Positions 23,866 to 31,257 of a stretch of DNA of 32,814 nt are shown here, one piece after another. A program made the position numbers and the translations under genes. The notes beneath the pieces were generated by a model. That model was not told the DNA's origin. It ran no database searches and saw nothing but the letters and a program-made list of their open reading frames with translations. The DNA comes from Lachnospiraceae bacterium (GTDB lineage Bacteria > Bacillota > Clostridia > Lachnospirales > Lachnospiraceae). Position 1 is the stretch's first letter. Every line of letters starts with the position of its first letter. The stretch spans positions 1 through 32,814 of the forward strand of contig JAIKZD010000138.1 in the NCBI GenBank assembly GCA_024682555.1, written 5' to 3'.

Positions 23866-24829
23866 GGTGAGCATCCTTTTTCTTGCCGTATTTTCCCTTC
23901 TCTTGTCGGGCTGCGGCAGGGAGATCGAGAATGCTTATGACGTAAACACAACCATTTCGGCATATACATTTAAGAATGATTACGGTGAAAATACGGCTCC
24001 CGCTTTTGCCCGTGACATCTGTGTGGTAAACGGCGACATCATAGAAGGCGTGGATCTGTCCCGTTCGGAAGCCTCGGGTCTTTTTGATCTGACGGATAAA
24101 AGAACGCTGCTTGCCAAAAATGCCAATGAAAGGCTGAATCCCGCAAGTCTCACCAAGACCATGACGGCTATGATCGCACTGAAGTACGGCAGGCTTGAGG
24201 ATGTGCTGATAGCCTCCAAGAATGTTGTGCTCACCGAGTCGGGTGCGCAGATGATCCCCCTTCATGAAGGAGACAGGATGACCCTGGAGGAAGCCCTCCA
24301 TGCCCTGTTACTGTATTCGGCAAATGATGCCGCGGTGATGGTGGCTGAATATATATCCGGATCAGTTGAGGAATTTGCAAACCTGATGAATAAGGAAGCT
24401 CTGGCACTGGGGGCCACCAATACGCATTTTGTAAATCCCCACGGGCTCACTGCCGAGGAGCATTACACCACGGTGTATGATCTCTATCTGATATTCAAAG
24501 AAGCCGTAAAATATGAGAAATTTATTGAGATAATCAATAAGGACAGCTACGATCTCACTTATACCGATATGTCGGGTGCATCAAAGTCACTGAGCATCAA
24601 AAACACCAACGCCTATCTTTCGGGCAGCAGAGAGATGCCTCAGGGCATAAGGGTCATCGGCGGAAAGACGGGAACTACGGATGCGGCAGGTTCGTGCCTC
24701 ATAATCCTGTCCTATGATGAGAATCAAAGGCCCTATATATCCTGTGTTCTCAAGGCGGATGACAGGGAGGGGCTGTATGACCAGATGTCCTGGCTTCTTT
24801 CTTCCATATCCCGGCTGACCGGGCAGTGA
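23849..24829 (+). CDS. D-alanyl-D-alanine carboxypeptidase lipoprotein (DacA-like, S11)
   Basis: A low-molecular-weight PBP that trims the terminal D-Ala of peptidoglycan stem peptides outside the cell. Starting at GTG 23849 gives a short basic n-region, a hydrophobic core and the lipobox LSGC with Cys22, so it should be a lipoprotein. All S11 motifs are present: Ser100-Leu-Thr-Lys (NPASLTKTM), SAN in [11 protein letters not shown], and KTG in [11 protein letters not shown]. The C-terminal beta-domain and amphipathic helix of PBP5 are missing, which agrees with lipid anchoring instead. The start lies inside mgsA (17-base overlap); TTG 23825 is an upstream alternative that would spoil the signal peptide. 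It probably ends the operon; no hairpin terminator is visible. Confidence 0.9.
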   Translation: MRCTSKVSILFLAVFSLLLSGCGREIENAYDVNTTISAYTFKNDYGENTAPAFARDICVVNGDIIEGVDLSRSEASGLFDLTDKRTLLAKNANERLNPASLTKTMTAMIALKYGRLEDVLIASKNVVLTESGAQMIPLHEGDRMTLEEALHALLLYSANDAAVMVAEYISGSVEEFANLMNKEALALGATNTHFVNPHGLTAEEHYTTVYDLYLIFKEAVKYEKFIEIINKDSYDLTYTDMSGASKSLSIKNTNAYLSGSREMPQGIRVIGGKTGTTDAAGSCLIILSYDENQRPYISCVLKADDREGLYDQMSWLLSSISRLTGQ

Positions 24830-24839
24830 ACGATTCTAA

Positions 24840-24868
24840 TTGAAAACCTCGGATGTTTTTCGTATAAT
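24840..24868 (+). promoter_or_regulatory. Sigma-A-type promoter for the P-loop gene
   Basis: TTGAAA (24840-24845), exactly 17 bases, then a perfect TATAAT (24863-24868). Transcription would start near 24875, some 28 bases before the ATG at 24903. One of the best promoter matches in the window. Confidence 0.78.
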
Positions 24869-24902
24869 AATAAAAAGATCATGATTAAGGAGGGATATAG
24901 CA

Positions 24903-25325
24903 ATGATACAGTTAATTGTCGGTGAAAAGGGCAAAGGAAAGACCAAGCATCTGCTTGAGCATGTGAACAATGCCGTTTCGACCACCATGGGAAACATTGT
25001 ATATCTTGATAAGAATTCCAAACATATGTATGAGTTAAAAAATAAGATACGTCTTATCAATGCATCTGAATATCCGCTTAATAATACGGATGAATTTGTG
25101 GGCTTTGTATGCGGCATAGTATCCCAGGATCACGATCTTTCTCAGATGTATTTTGACAGTTTCATGGATGTCGCATATGTTAAGACGACGGATAAGCTCG
25201 CCGAGCTGATAGGAAAGATGGAAAAGATCTCGGATCAGTTCACGGTGGATTTTATAATCAGCATTTCTTTAAACGAATCGGAATTACCGGAGAATTTAAG
25301 ACAGATGGTTATAGTTTCTTTATAG
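24903..25325 (+). CDS. Small P-loop protein of unknown function
   Basis: A 140-residue protein with a Walker A motif right at the N terminus, GEKGKGKT (residues 7-14, Lys13), after the strand MIQLIV. GNIVYLDK near residue 30 may be the following core strand. No signal peptide, membrane segment or further enzyme motif is seen. It may bind nucleotide, but a Walker B carboxylate cannot be placed with confidence. Similar small proteins in Lachnospiraceae have, as I recall, been labelled PilT-like, which I would not adopt. It has its own promoter, an AAGGAGG ribosome site and a strong terminator, so it is a single-gene unit between two cell-envelope clusters. Function not known. Confidence 0.8.
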   Translation: MIQLIVGEKGKGKTKHLLEHVNNAVSTTMGNIVYLDKNSKHMYELKNKIRLINASEYPLNNTDEFVGFVCGIVSQDHDLSQMYFDSFMDVAYVKTTDKLAELIGKMEKISDQFTVDFIISISLNESELPENLRQMVIVSL

Positions 25326-25354
25326 AAACTGCCTGACAGTTCAACTGATAGATC

Positions 25355-25380
25355 AAAAAGCCTCGGTTTCGAGGCTTTTT
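25355..25380 (+). terminator. Rho-independent terminator after the P-loop gene
   Basis: AAAAAGCCTCG (25355-25365) pairs perfectly with CGAGGCTTTTT (25370-25380) around a GTTT loop. The A-rich left arm and T-rich right arm mean it could also work on the minus strand, where no gene ends. Confidence 0.88.
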
Positions 25381-25404
25381 CATTGATATGGCGGCAGGGG
25401 TCAC

Positions 25405-26856
25405 ATGGCAGGAAACGATACGGGGAATGTAAACAGAAGAAGGAAAAAAAGAAAAGGCAAAGTGGTCAGATACAGATCACCCATAAATATCAATCCCGGA
25501 TATATCATATTCGGGGTCGTATTTGTGTACATCATCGTTATCGTTGTTTCCTATGTAAGGAGCGAGCCCATAACACCTTATGAGGTTTCTCTCGGCTCTC
25601 TTGCCGTAAACAATACATACACGGGACTGGTGCTTCGCGAGGAGACCGAATATCCTGCCGTTTATTCCGGATATATCAATTATTTTGCAAGAGAGGGGGA
25701 AAAGATACCCAAGGGTTCCATGGTGTATACCGTTGATTCATCCGGTGAGATCTCGGAAATGCTGAATGACAGCGGGAGTAACGATATAGAGCTCTCCAAT
25801 GAGGACATGGATGAATTAAGATCTCAGATATCCGGGTTTTCCGCAGGCTTTTATCCCGAAAGCTTTATAGATACCTATGATTTTAAGTTTGATATAGAAG
25901 GTACCGTATTAAAGCTTGCGAATTATAAGGTCTTATCAAGCATCGATGCGCTGACGGCCTCAAATCTTTCGGATTCCGTTGATTTCGGATATTCTCAGGA
26001 TTCCGGGATCGTTGTCTATTCCCATGACGGATTCGAAACCGTTACGGCCGATATGGTCACGCAGGATATGCTTGTGCGTGACAATTATGAAAAGAAACAG
26101 TATCACAGTAACGATCTTATTGCCGAAGGTGATATGGCATATAAGCTGGTCACAAACGAAGACTGGTCCATAATCATTCAGATAGACGAGGAAAAATGCA
26201 GGGAACTTGAAGACAAAAGCGTTGTTGAAGTCAGGTTTTTAAGAAACAACTACACTTCCTGGGCTTATGTTTCCATACTGAGGCAGGACGGAGCGATCTT
26301 TGCAAAGCTTGATCTCAATAATTCCATGATAACCTTTGCAACAGACAGATATCTGGATATAGAGCTGCTTTCAAATGCCGAACAGGGCCTTAAGATCCCC
26401 AACTCCGCCATTGTGGAAAAAGCCTTTTACCTGATCCCCATAAGATACTGTACGGATTCCGGCGGAAACAGCGATCAGAAGGGATTTTTGAGGGAGACCT
26501 ACGGTGAAGACGGAACCCTGTCAAGCGAGTTTGTGGAGACCACCATATACAATCAGACAGAGGATGAATACTATGTGGATGAAGGCGCATTTAACATCGG
26601 AGATTATGTGGTGGATCCCTCGGGAGGGGAAAAATACCCCATAAGCAAGCAGGGTACACTTATAGGAGTATATAATATCAATAAAGGCTATGCGGATTTT
26701 AAACAGATAACGATATTATATCAGAACGAGGAATACTCCATCGTGAAATCCAATACGGAATACGGTCTTTCGGTATATGATCATATAGTCCTTGACGGAA
26801 GCACGGTGAAGGAGAATGATCTGATCTATGAGCAGAGCTTTAAGAAAGAGGAATAG
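25405..26856 (+). CDS. HlyD-like single-pass membrane protein
   Basis: A 483-residue protein with a very basic N terminus (NRRRKKRKGKVVRYR), one membrane segment at ~33-51 (YIIFGVVFVYIIVIVVSYV), and a large outside domain. Residues ~70-110 (TGLVLREETEYPAVYSGYI, then FAREGEKIPKGSMVY) resemble the barrel/lipoyl-like parts of HlyD-type adaptor proteins. No ABC or RND transporter gene is adjacent. In Lachnospiraceae a protein of this sort regularly precedes yggS and sepF, suggesting an envelope or division role rather than efflux; this is inference. The ATG has AGGGG four bases upstream. It stops with TAG three bases before yggS. Confidence 0.72.
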   Translation: MAGNDTGNVNRRRKKRKGKVVRYRSPININPGYIIFGVVFVYIIVIVVSYVRSEPITPYEVSLGSLAVNNTYTGLVLREETEYPAVYSGYINYFAREGEKIPKGSMVYTVDSSGEISEMLNDSGSNDIELSNEDMDELRSQISGFSAGFYPESFIDTYDFKFDIEGTVLKLANYKVLSSIDALTASNLSDSVDFGYSQDSGIVVYSHDGFETVTADMVTQDMLVRDNYEKKQYHSNDLIAEGDMAYKLVTNEDWSIIIQIDEEKCRELEDKSVVEVRFLRNNYTSWAYVSILRQDGAIFAKLDLNNSMITFATDRYLDIELLSNAEQGLKIPNSAIVEKAFYLIPIRYCTDSGGNSDQKGFLRETYGEDGTLSSEFVETTIYNQTEDEYYVDEGAFNIGDYVVDPSGGEKYPISKQGTLIGVYNINKGYADFKQITILYQNEEYSIVKSNTEYGLSVYDHIVLDGSTVKENDLIYEQSFKKEE

Positions 26857-26859
26857 CTT

Positions 26860-27549
26860 ATGATAAAGGACAATCTTCTTGAGATAGAAAAAAGAATCGA
26901 AAAAGCATGCGAAGAATCCGGGAGAAAAAGAGAGGATGTTACCCTGATCGCCGTCTCAAAGACCAAGCCCGTTGAGATGATAAAGGAAGTCTATGATCTG
27001 GGGATCCGTGATTTCGGCGAAAATCGGGTACAGGAGCTTCTGGAAAAATACGACAGACTTCCGGGTGACATCAGGTGGCATCTGATAGGCCATCTTCAGA
27101 CCAATAAGGTAAAATACATAATCGACAAAGTATACATGATACACAGCGTTGATTCCCTGAGGCTTGCAAAGGAGATCTCAAAGGAAGCGGTAAAGAAAAA
27201 CGTGACCGTTCCCATACTCATAGAGGTGAACATGGCCGGAGAGGAAAGCAAGTTCGGGGTTTCGGAGGAGGAAGCGCTCCCTTTGATAACCGAGGCAGCA
27301 AAACTTGAGGGGATTACCGTCAGGGGACTGATGACGGTGGCACCATATGTTGAGGATGAAAGCGAGAATTCCCCCATTTTTTGTAAAATGAAGCAATTAT
27401 CTGTTGACATAACACAAAAAAACATTGATAATGTATCTATGGATTGTCTGTCTATGGGTATGTCCGGAGACTATTATGCGGCAATAAAAGAGGGGGCCGA
27501 TTACGTACGCATAGGGACATCACTGTTTGGGGAGCGGGTTTATAAATAA
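26860..27549 (+). CDS. YggS-family PLP homeostasis protein
   Basis: A single-domain PLP-binding protein (YggS/PROSC/YlmE family) that helps balance vitamin B6 and amino acid pools; it has no known enzyme reaction. The PLP lysine is Lys34 in LIAVSKTKP. Other family motifs are FGENRVQELLEKY, WHLIGHLQTNKVKYI, IHSVDSL, LSMGMSGDYYAAI and VRIGTSLFGER. The length of 229 residues is normal. It follows the HlyD-like gene after three bases and precedes sepF, the same neighbourhood as ylmE-sepF in Bacillus. The stretch around 27380-27450 is unusually A+T-rich and holds a good promoter match facing sepF. Confidence 0.95.
   Translation: MIKDNLLEIEKRIEKACEESGRKREDVTLIAVSKTKPVEMIKEVYDLGIRDFGENRVQELLEKYDRLPGDIRWHLIGHLQTNKVKYIIDKVYMIHSVDSLRLAKEISKEAVKKNVTVPILIEVNMAGEESKFGVSEEEALPLITEAAKLEGITVRGLMTVAPYVEDESENSPIFCKMKQLSVDITQKNIDNVSMDCLSMGMSGDYYAAIKEGADYVRIGTSLFGERVYK
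27404..27432 (+). promoter_or_regulatory. Internal promoter in yggS facing sepF
   Basis: A perfect TTGACA (27404-27409), 17 bases, then GATAAT (27427-27432). Transcription would start near 27439, about 130 bases before the sepF ATG. It sits in an A+T-rich island within yggS, which supports selection beyond coding. Confidence 0.55.
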
Positions 27550-27568
27550 TTGAAAAGAGGAGATTGTT

Positions 27569-28090
27569 ATGGCATTTTTTGATAAGTTTCTTGATTCACT
27601 GAAAGTCAATGACGATTACGAAGATGACGACTTCCTTGATGAAGAGGATGATTACGACAGTACTCATAAGAAACCCTATAAGAAATCCGTAAAGAGCGCT
27701 ACTCTTGATGATGATTTCGATGATGATGTTAAGAGTACCAGAAAACCCCGGAGCATATCTTCAGGCAGGAAAGGAGCCAAAACCACTTCAAGCGGTAATT
27801 CCGTTGTGGTAGTAAAGCCCACAAGTGTTGATGAGTCAAGAGAGATAACGGATACACTGCTTGACAACTGCACGGTGGTTCTCAATATGGAAGGCCTTGA
27901 CATGGACGTGGCACAGAGGATCATTGATTTTGCCTCGGGTTCCACATATGCCATAGGCGGAAATCTTCAGATGATCTCAAAACATATATTTATCATCACA
28001 CCAAAAAGTGTGGATGTGTCAGGCGATCTGCAGGAGCTTCTCGGAGCGTTTGATGCGCCAACAGCGGCGGCACTGCAGAACAGATTTTAA
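27569..28090 (+). CDS. sepF: Cell division protein SepF
   Basis: Anchors FtsZ filaments to the membrane and shapes the septum in Gram-positive bacteria. The N-terminal membrane-targeting helix is MAFFDKFLDSLKV. A highly acidic then basic, probably disordered linker follows (~14-80, with runs such as DDYEDDDFLDEEDD). The folded SepF domain (~85-160) shows LLDNCTVVLNMEG, AQRIIDFASGSTYAIGG and ISKHIFIITPKSVDV. The length of 173 residues is typical. The ATG follows AAGAGGAG. It likely has both read-through from yggS and its own promoter, and a clear terminator follows the stop. Confidence 0.95.
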   Translation: MAFFDKFLDSLKVNDDYEDDDFLDEEDDYDSTHKKPYKKSVKSATLDDDFDDDVKSTRKPRSISSGRKGAKTTSSGNSVVVVKPTSVDESREITDTLLDNCTVVLNMEGLDMDVAQRIIDFASGSTYAIGGNLQMISKHIFIITPKSVDVSGDLQELLGAFDAPTAAALQNRF

Positions 28091-28096
28091 AACAAT

Positions 28097-28125
28097 CCCT
28101 TCCGTCCGGCGGAAGGGTTTTTTTT
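28097..28125 (+). terminator. Rho-independent terminator after sepF
   Basis: CCCTTCCG (28097-28104) pairs with CGGAAGGG (28110-28117) around a five-base loop, followed by eight T. It separates the sepF unit from aroB, which starts 29 bases later. Confidence 0.9.
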
Positions 28126-28153
28126 GGAGAAATAAAGGGATTCTTTCGGAGAG

Positions 28154-29257
28154 ATGATGGATACGGACAGAATAGAGATAAAGCTGAATAATAAAAAATG
28201 CTATGATATACTCATAAGCGATGACTTTTCCGGCCTTGAAAGCGAACTCGGCGCCATCCTTCCCGGAAGGAAAAGGGCCTGCCTTTTTACCGATTCGAAT
28301 GTCAGGGATATCTATGGGAATGAGGTAAGGGACATCCTTTTGAAGGTGTTTGAGGAGGTTCATATCTTTTCATGTGAGGCAGGCGAGAATTCCAAAAATC
28401 TTGATACCATAAAGGATGCCTATATCTTTCTTATCGAAAACAAATTTAACAGACAGGATGTTATCATAGCTCTCGGCGGCGGAGTTTGCGGTGATATGGC
28501 AGGCTTTACCGCGGCAACATATTTAAGGGGTATTGATTTTGTTCAGCTGCCGACCACCCTGTTGTCCCAGGTCGATTCAAGCATCGGCGGAAAGACCGGC
28601 GTGGATCTTAATGAATATAAGAACATGGTTGGTGCTTTTTATATGCCGAAGCTTGTATATATAAACATATCTGTCTTAAATACGCTTCCCGACAGGGATT
28701 ACTCATCGGGTATCGCGGAGGTGTTAAAATCTGGGCTTATCAAGAGCGCCTGGTTTTATGAATGGATGATAGGAAACTTCGGAGAAATCATGGCAAGAGA
28801 ACCTGAATATGTCAGGGGTATGATAAGTAACAGTCTTAACATCAAAAAATCCGTGATCGAGAAGGATCCCTTCGAACAGGGAGAGAGAGCACTGCTTAAT
28901 TTCGGACACACCCTGGGACATGCTCTTGAAAAGTATTATGATTTCAGCATGAGCCACGGAGAATGTGTGGCTCTCGGCTGTATTGCGGCTTCCTTCATTT
29001 CATTTAAGAGAGGACTTTTGTCAACCGAGGAATACTACGAGATCCGGGATATGTTCGTTCCTTTCTCGTTACCCATATCAATTGAAGATGCGGATGTTTC
29101 AAAGATATTGTCCTATACCCGTTCAGATAAGAAAAATGACGGACAGGGCCTTAAATTCATACTCCTTAAGAAAACCGGAAAGGCCTTTGTTGACAGAACG
29201 GTCACGGAGGATGAGATGAGATCCGCCATTGAAGAACTGATATATAAGGAGGAATAA
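28154..29257 (+). CDS. aroB: 3-dehydroquinate synthase
   Basis: Second step of the shikimate pathway: converts DAHP to 3-dehydroquinate with NAD and a divalent metal. Motifs seen are ALGGGVCGDMAGFTAATYLRG (split here across residues ~112-132), LPTTLLSQVDSSIGGKTGVD, KNMVGAFY, and the metal histidines in NFGHTLGHALE and SHGECVALG. The length of 367 residues is full. Two ATGs stand in tandem at 28154 and 28157; GGAGAG directly before them favours the second by spacing, and the proteins differ by one Met. No clear promoter is visible between the sepF terminator and this gene. lspA starts four bases after its TAA. It is the only shikimate gene in the window. Confidence 0.96.
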   Translation: MMDTDRIEIKLNNKKCYDILISDDFSGLESELGAILPGRKRACLFTDSNVRDIYGNEVRDILLKVFEEVHIFSCEAGENSKNLDTIKDAYIFLIENKFNRQDVIIALGGGVCGDMAGFTAATYLRGIDFVQLPTTLLSQVDSSIGGKTGVDLNEYKNMVGAFYMPKLVYINISVLNTLPDRDYSSGIAEVLKSGLIKSAWFYEWMIGNFGEIMAREPEYVRGMISNSLNIKKSVIEKDPFEQGERALLNFGHTLGHALEKYYDFSMSHGECVALGCIAASFISFKRGLLSTEEYYEIRDMFVPFSLPISIEDADVSKILSYTRSDKKNDGQGLKFILLKKTGKAFVDRTVTEDEMRSAIEELIYKEE

Positions 29258-29261
29258 ACTG

Positions 29262-29819
29262 ATGGACAAGCCGGACAGAAAGCATCTGGTATATGACCTG
29301 ATACTTTTCATGTTTCTCATAGCCATCGATCAGATCACCAAAAAGCTGGCTGTCAGATACCTTAAGGATGATGAACCCTTTGATATCATAAAGAATGTTC
29401 TGCAGCTGTATTATCTTCCCGGCGGAAACAGGGGAGCGGCTTTCGGTATTTTACAGGGTCAGAGGGTATTTTTCCTTATCATCACTTTTGTGGTGGTGGC
29501 GGCGGTTTTTTATATGCTTATAAAGATCCCGCCGGTAAAGAAATTCGGTCTGTTAAGGATACTTCTCATATTTACGGCCGCGGGCGGTATCGGAAACATG
29601 ATCGACAGACTTGTGCTTAATTACGTTATCGATTTTATATATTTCAGTCTCATTAATTTCCCGATCTTTAATGTGGCAGACATGTATGTTTCATGCTCGG
29701 TGGTGATACTTGCCATCCTTGTGCTGTTCAGACTTTCCGAGGATGATATAAAAGAGCTGGAGGGATATATAAAACCGGGGAAAAAAGGCCCGGCTGAAAA
29801 CGAGATAAAAGGGGATTGA
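29262..29819 (+). CDS. lspA: Lipoprotein signal peptidase (signal peptidase II)
   Basis: Cuts the signal peptide from prolipoproteins just before the lipid-modified Cys; the DacA-like lipoprotein in this window would be one substrate. Four membrane segments are apparent. The aspartyl protease motifs are present: DQITKKLAVRYL near the N terminus, GNRGAAFGIL, GNMIDRL with the first catalytic Asp, and FNVADMYVSCS with the second. The 185 residues include a longer charged C-terminal tail (EGYIKPGKKGPAENEIKGD). The ATG follows AAGGAGGA at the end of aroB, four bases after its stop. The lspA-rluD-like pairing is common in Bacillota. Confidence 0.96.
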   Translation: MDKPDRKHLVYDLILFMFLIAIDQITKKLAVRYLKDDEPFDIIKNVLQLYYLPGGNRGAAFGILQGQRVFFLIITFVVVAAVFYMLIKIPPVKKFGLLRILLIFTAAGGIGNMIDRLVLNYVIDFIYFSLINFPIFNVADMYVSCSVVILAILVLFRLSEDDIKELEGYIKPGKKGPAENEIKGD

Positions 29820-29828
29820 TCCGAAAAA

Positions 29829-30743
29829 GTGCAGGAATATACTTTCAGGGTGGACAGCGATTCCGCCATGCTCAGGATAGATAAGTGCCTTAGCGAGAAT
29901 TACGGGGAATTGTCGAGAGCCTATATACAGAGACTGATCAAGGATTCCCTTGTAAGCATAAACGGGAAAAAATGCAAGGCAAGCTCCATTGTGAAGGAAG
30001 GGGACGAGGTCAGGTTCAGTGTATATGATGCCGTTATCCCAAAGATCGTGCCCGAGGATATAGAGCTTGATATCCTGTATGAAGATACGGATGTGATCGT
30101 TGTGAACAAACCAAAGGGAATGGTGGTTCATCCGGCACCCGGTCATTACAGCGGCACCCTGGTAAACGCCCTCATGTTTCACTGCAGGGATCTGTCAGGT
30201 ATAAACGGAGTACTGCGTCCGGGTATAGTGCACCGTATTGACAGGGACACCACCGGGGCAATAATCGCCTGCAAGAATGACAGAGCACACGAATCCATAG
30301 CGAAACAGCTCAAAGAACACAGCATAGACCGTGAATACATTGCCATAGTCCACGGAAATATCAAAGAGGACCGGGGAACCGTTTCCGCTCCCATAGGAAG
30401 GGATAGAAAGGACAGAAAGCGTATGGCCGTGGATCCGGCAGGCGGCAGGGAAGCCGTGACCCATTACGAAGTTATTGAGCGTTTCGGAGATTATACATAT
30501 ATAAGATGCATCCTTGAAACAGGAAGAACACATCAGATCCGTGTACATATGGCCTCCATCAGTCATCCTCTTTTGGGGGATGCACTGTATTCCGGTCACA
30601 GATCGCCCTATAACCTGCAGGGCCAGACTCTTCATGCAAGGATCCTTGGATTTGAGCATCCGGTAACGGGAGAGAGGATCATAACGGAGGCTCCGGTTCC
30701 GGAATATTTCAGCCATCTTCTGGATATCCTTGGAAAGGGATGA
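29829..30743 (+). CDS. RluA-family pseudouridine synthase (RluD/YlyB-like)
   Basis: Converts uridine to pseudouridine in RNA, probably large-subunit rRNA by analogy with RluD. An N-terminal S4 RNA-binding domain covers ~12-75 (MLRIDKCLSENY, SRAYIQRLIKDSLVSING). The catalytic Asp138 lies in VHRIDRDTTGA. Further motifs are VVNKPKGMVVHPAPGH, REYIAIVHG and GRTHQIRVHMASI. The length of 304 residues is normal. The start is GTG 29829; the nearest purine-rich site, GGGG at 29811, is rather far, so coupling to lspA nine bases upstream is likely. The exact rRNA site modified cannot be told from sequence. Confidence 0.93.
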   Translation: MQEYTFRVDSDSAMLRIDKCLSENYGELSRAYIQRLIKDSLVSINGKKCKASSIVKEGDEVRFSVYDAVIPKIVPEDIELDILYEDTDVIVVNKPKGMVVHPAPGHYSGTLVNALMFHCRDLSGINGVLRPGIVHRIDRDTTGAIIACKNDRAHESIAKQLKEHSIDREYIAIVHGNIKEDRGTVSAPIGRDRKDRKRMAVDPAGGREAVTHYEVIERFGDYTYIRCILETGRTHQIRVHMASISHPLLGDALYSGHRSPYNLQGQTLHARILGFEHPVTGERIITEAPVPEYFSHLLDILGKG

Positions 30744-30761
30744 GAAAAAGGTAAAAAAATG

Positions 30762-30789
30762 TTGACGGTTGCCCGATTTATGCTATAAT
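30762..30789 (+). promoter_or_regulatory. Strong promoter for rpsU
   Basis: TTGACG (30762-30767), 16 bases, then TATAAT (30784-30789) with the extended motif TGC immediately before it. Transcription would start near 30796, giving a leader of about 89 bases. Confidence 0.82.
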
Positions 30790-30801
30790 TAGTGACGGTG
30801 T

Positions 30802-30872
30802 TCACGGGTTTTCAATAAAGTCCGTGATATCAAATAATCCTTCAGTGTTTACACACGGTAGGGAGCTGAAGG
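30802..30872 (+). promoter_or_regulatory. Structured 5' leader of rpsU
   Basis: Two hairpins can form. TCACGG (30802-30807) pairs with CCGTGA (30822-30827), and CCTTCAG (30839-30845) pairs with CTGAAGG (30866-30872). The second stem ends on the first base of the GGAGG ribosome site (30872-30876), so it could affect translation of S21. I do not recognise it as a named leader family. Confidence 0.45.
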
Positions 30873-30884
30873 GAGGGAAATTGG

Positions 30885-31064
30885 ATGTCAAATGTAGTAT
30901 TAAAAGAGAACGAATCTCTGGACAGTGCTTTAAGAAGGTTTAAGAGAAACTGCGCTAAGGCCGGTATACAGCAGGAAATCCGTAAGAGAGAGCATTACGA
31001 GAAGCCCAGCGTAAAGCGTAAGAAAAAGTCCGAAGCGGCCAGAAAACGTAAATATAACAACTAA
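30885..31064 (+). CDS. rpsU: Small ribosomal subunit protein S21 (bS21)
   Basis: A very basic 59-residue protein of the 30S subunit, located near the mRNA exit and anti-Shine-Dalgarno region. It is recognised by [34 protein letters not shown] and the Lys/Arg tail ending in KRKYNN. The ATG is eight bases after GGAGG. It forms its own transcription unit with a strong promoter, a structured leader and a palindrome downstream. No gatB-like gene (yqeY) or other usual partner follows. Confidence 0.97.
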   Translation: MSNVVLKENESLDSALRRFKRNCAKAGIQQEIRKREHYEKPSVKRKKKSEAARKRKYNN

Positions 31065-31070
31065 GACAGG

Positions 31071-31150
31071 GGGACGGTTCTTCTGTATTGCTGATAAGAC
31101 AAAAGGGACGGTTCTTTGTCCTGCGAAGGCAGGATGAAGAACCGTCCCTT
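31071..31150. repeat. REP-like element: three copies of GGGACGGTTCTT, one inverted
   Basis: The motif GGGACGGTTCTT occurs directly at 31071-31082 and 31105-31116, and inverted at 31137-31148 (AAGAACCGTCCC). The last two form a long palindrome. GGGACGGTTC motifs are, from general knowledge, frequent extragenic palindromic repeats in many bacterial genomes, often tied to IS200-like REP transposases. No transposase is present here. Confidence 0.7.
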
Positions 31151-31156
31151 GTTTTT
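31101..31156 (+). terminator. Long palindrome acting as terminator of rpsU
   Basis: AAGGGACGGTTCTT (31103-31116) pairs perfectly with AAGAACCGTCCCTT (31137-31150). After a two-base mismatch TCCTGC (31119-31124) pairs with GCAGGA (31129-31134) around a GAAG loop. GTTTTT follows. It is formed by the REP-like repeat and lies 37 bases after the rpsU stop. Confidence 0.72.
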
Positions 31157-31179
31157 GGGGATATGCGCTTTCCTTTTAC

Positions 31180-31209
31180 TGTACAGATTCTGTCACATTG
31201 TTGTATAAT
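31180..31209 (+). promoter_or_regulatory. Probable promoter of the BspA-like gene
   Basis: A perfect TATAAT (31204-31209) with TGTACA (31180-31185) 18 bases upstream, a four-of-six match to the -35 consensus. Transcription would start near 31216, about 42 bases before the ATG. Confidence 0.55.
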
Positions 31210-31257
31210 CAATCTGTAGCTTTTTTCGCGTTCGGCCGCTTGTTTCGGAGGTGTGGC

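Noticed and set aside
25383..25583. 66-codon plus-strand frame overlapping the HlyD-like gene
   Set aside because: A Lys/Arg-rich shadow of the basic N terminus of the HlyD-like protein in another frame.
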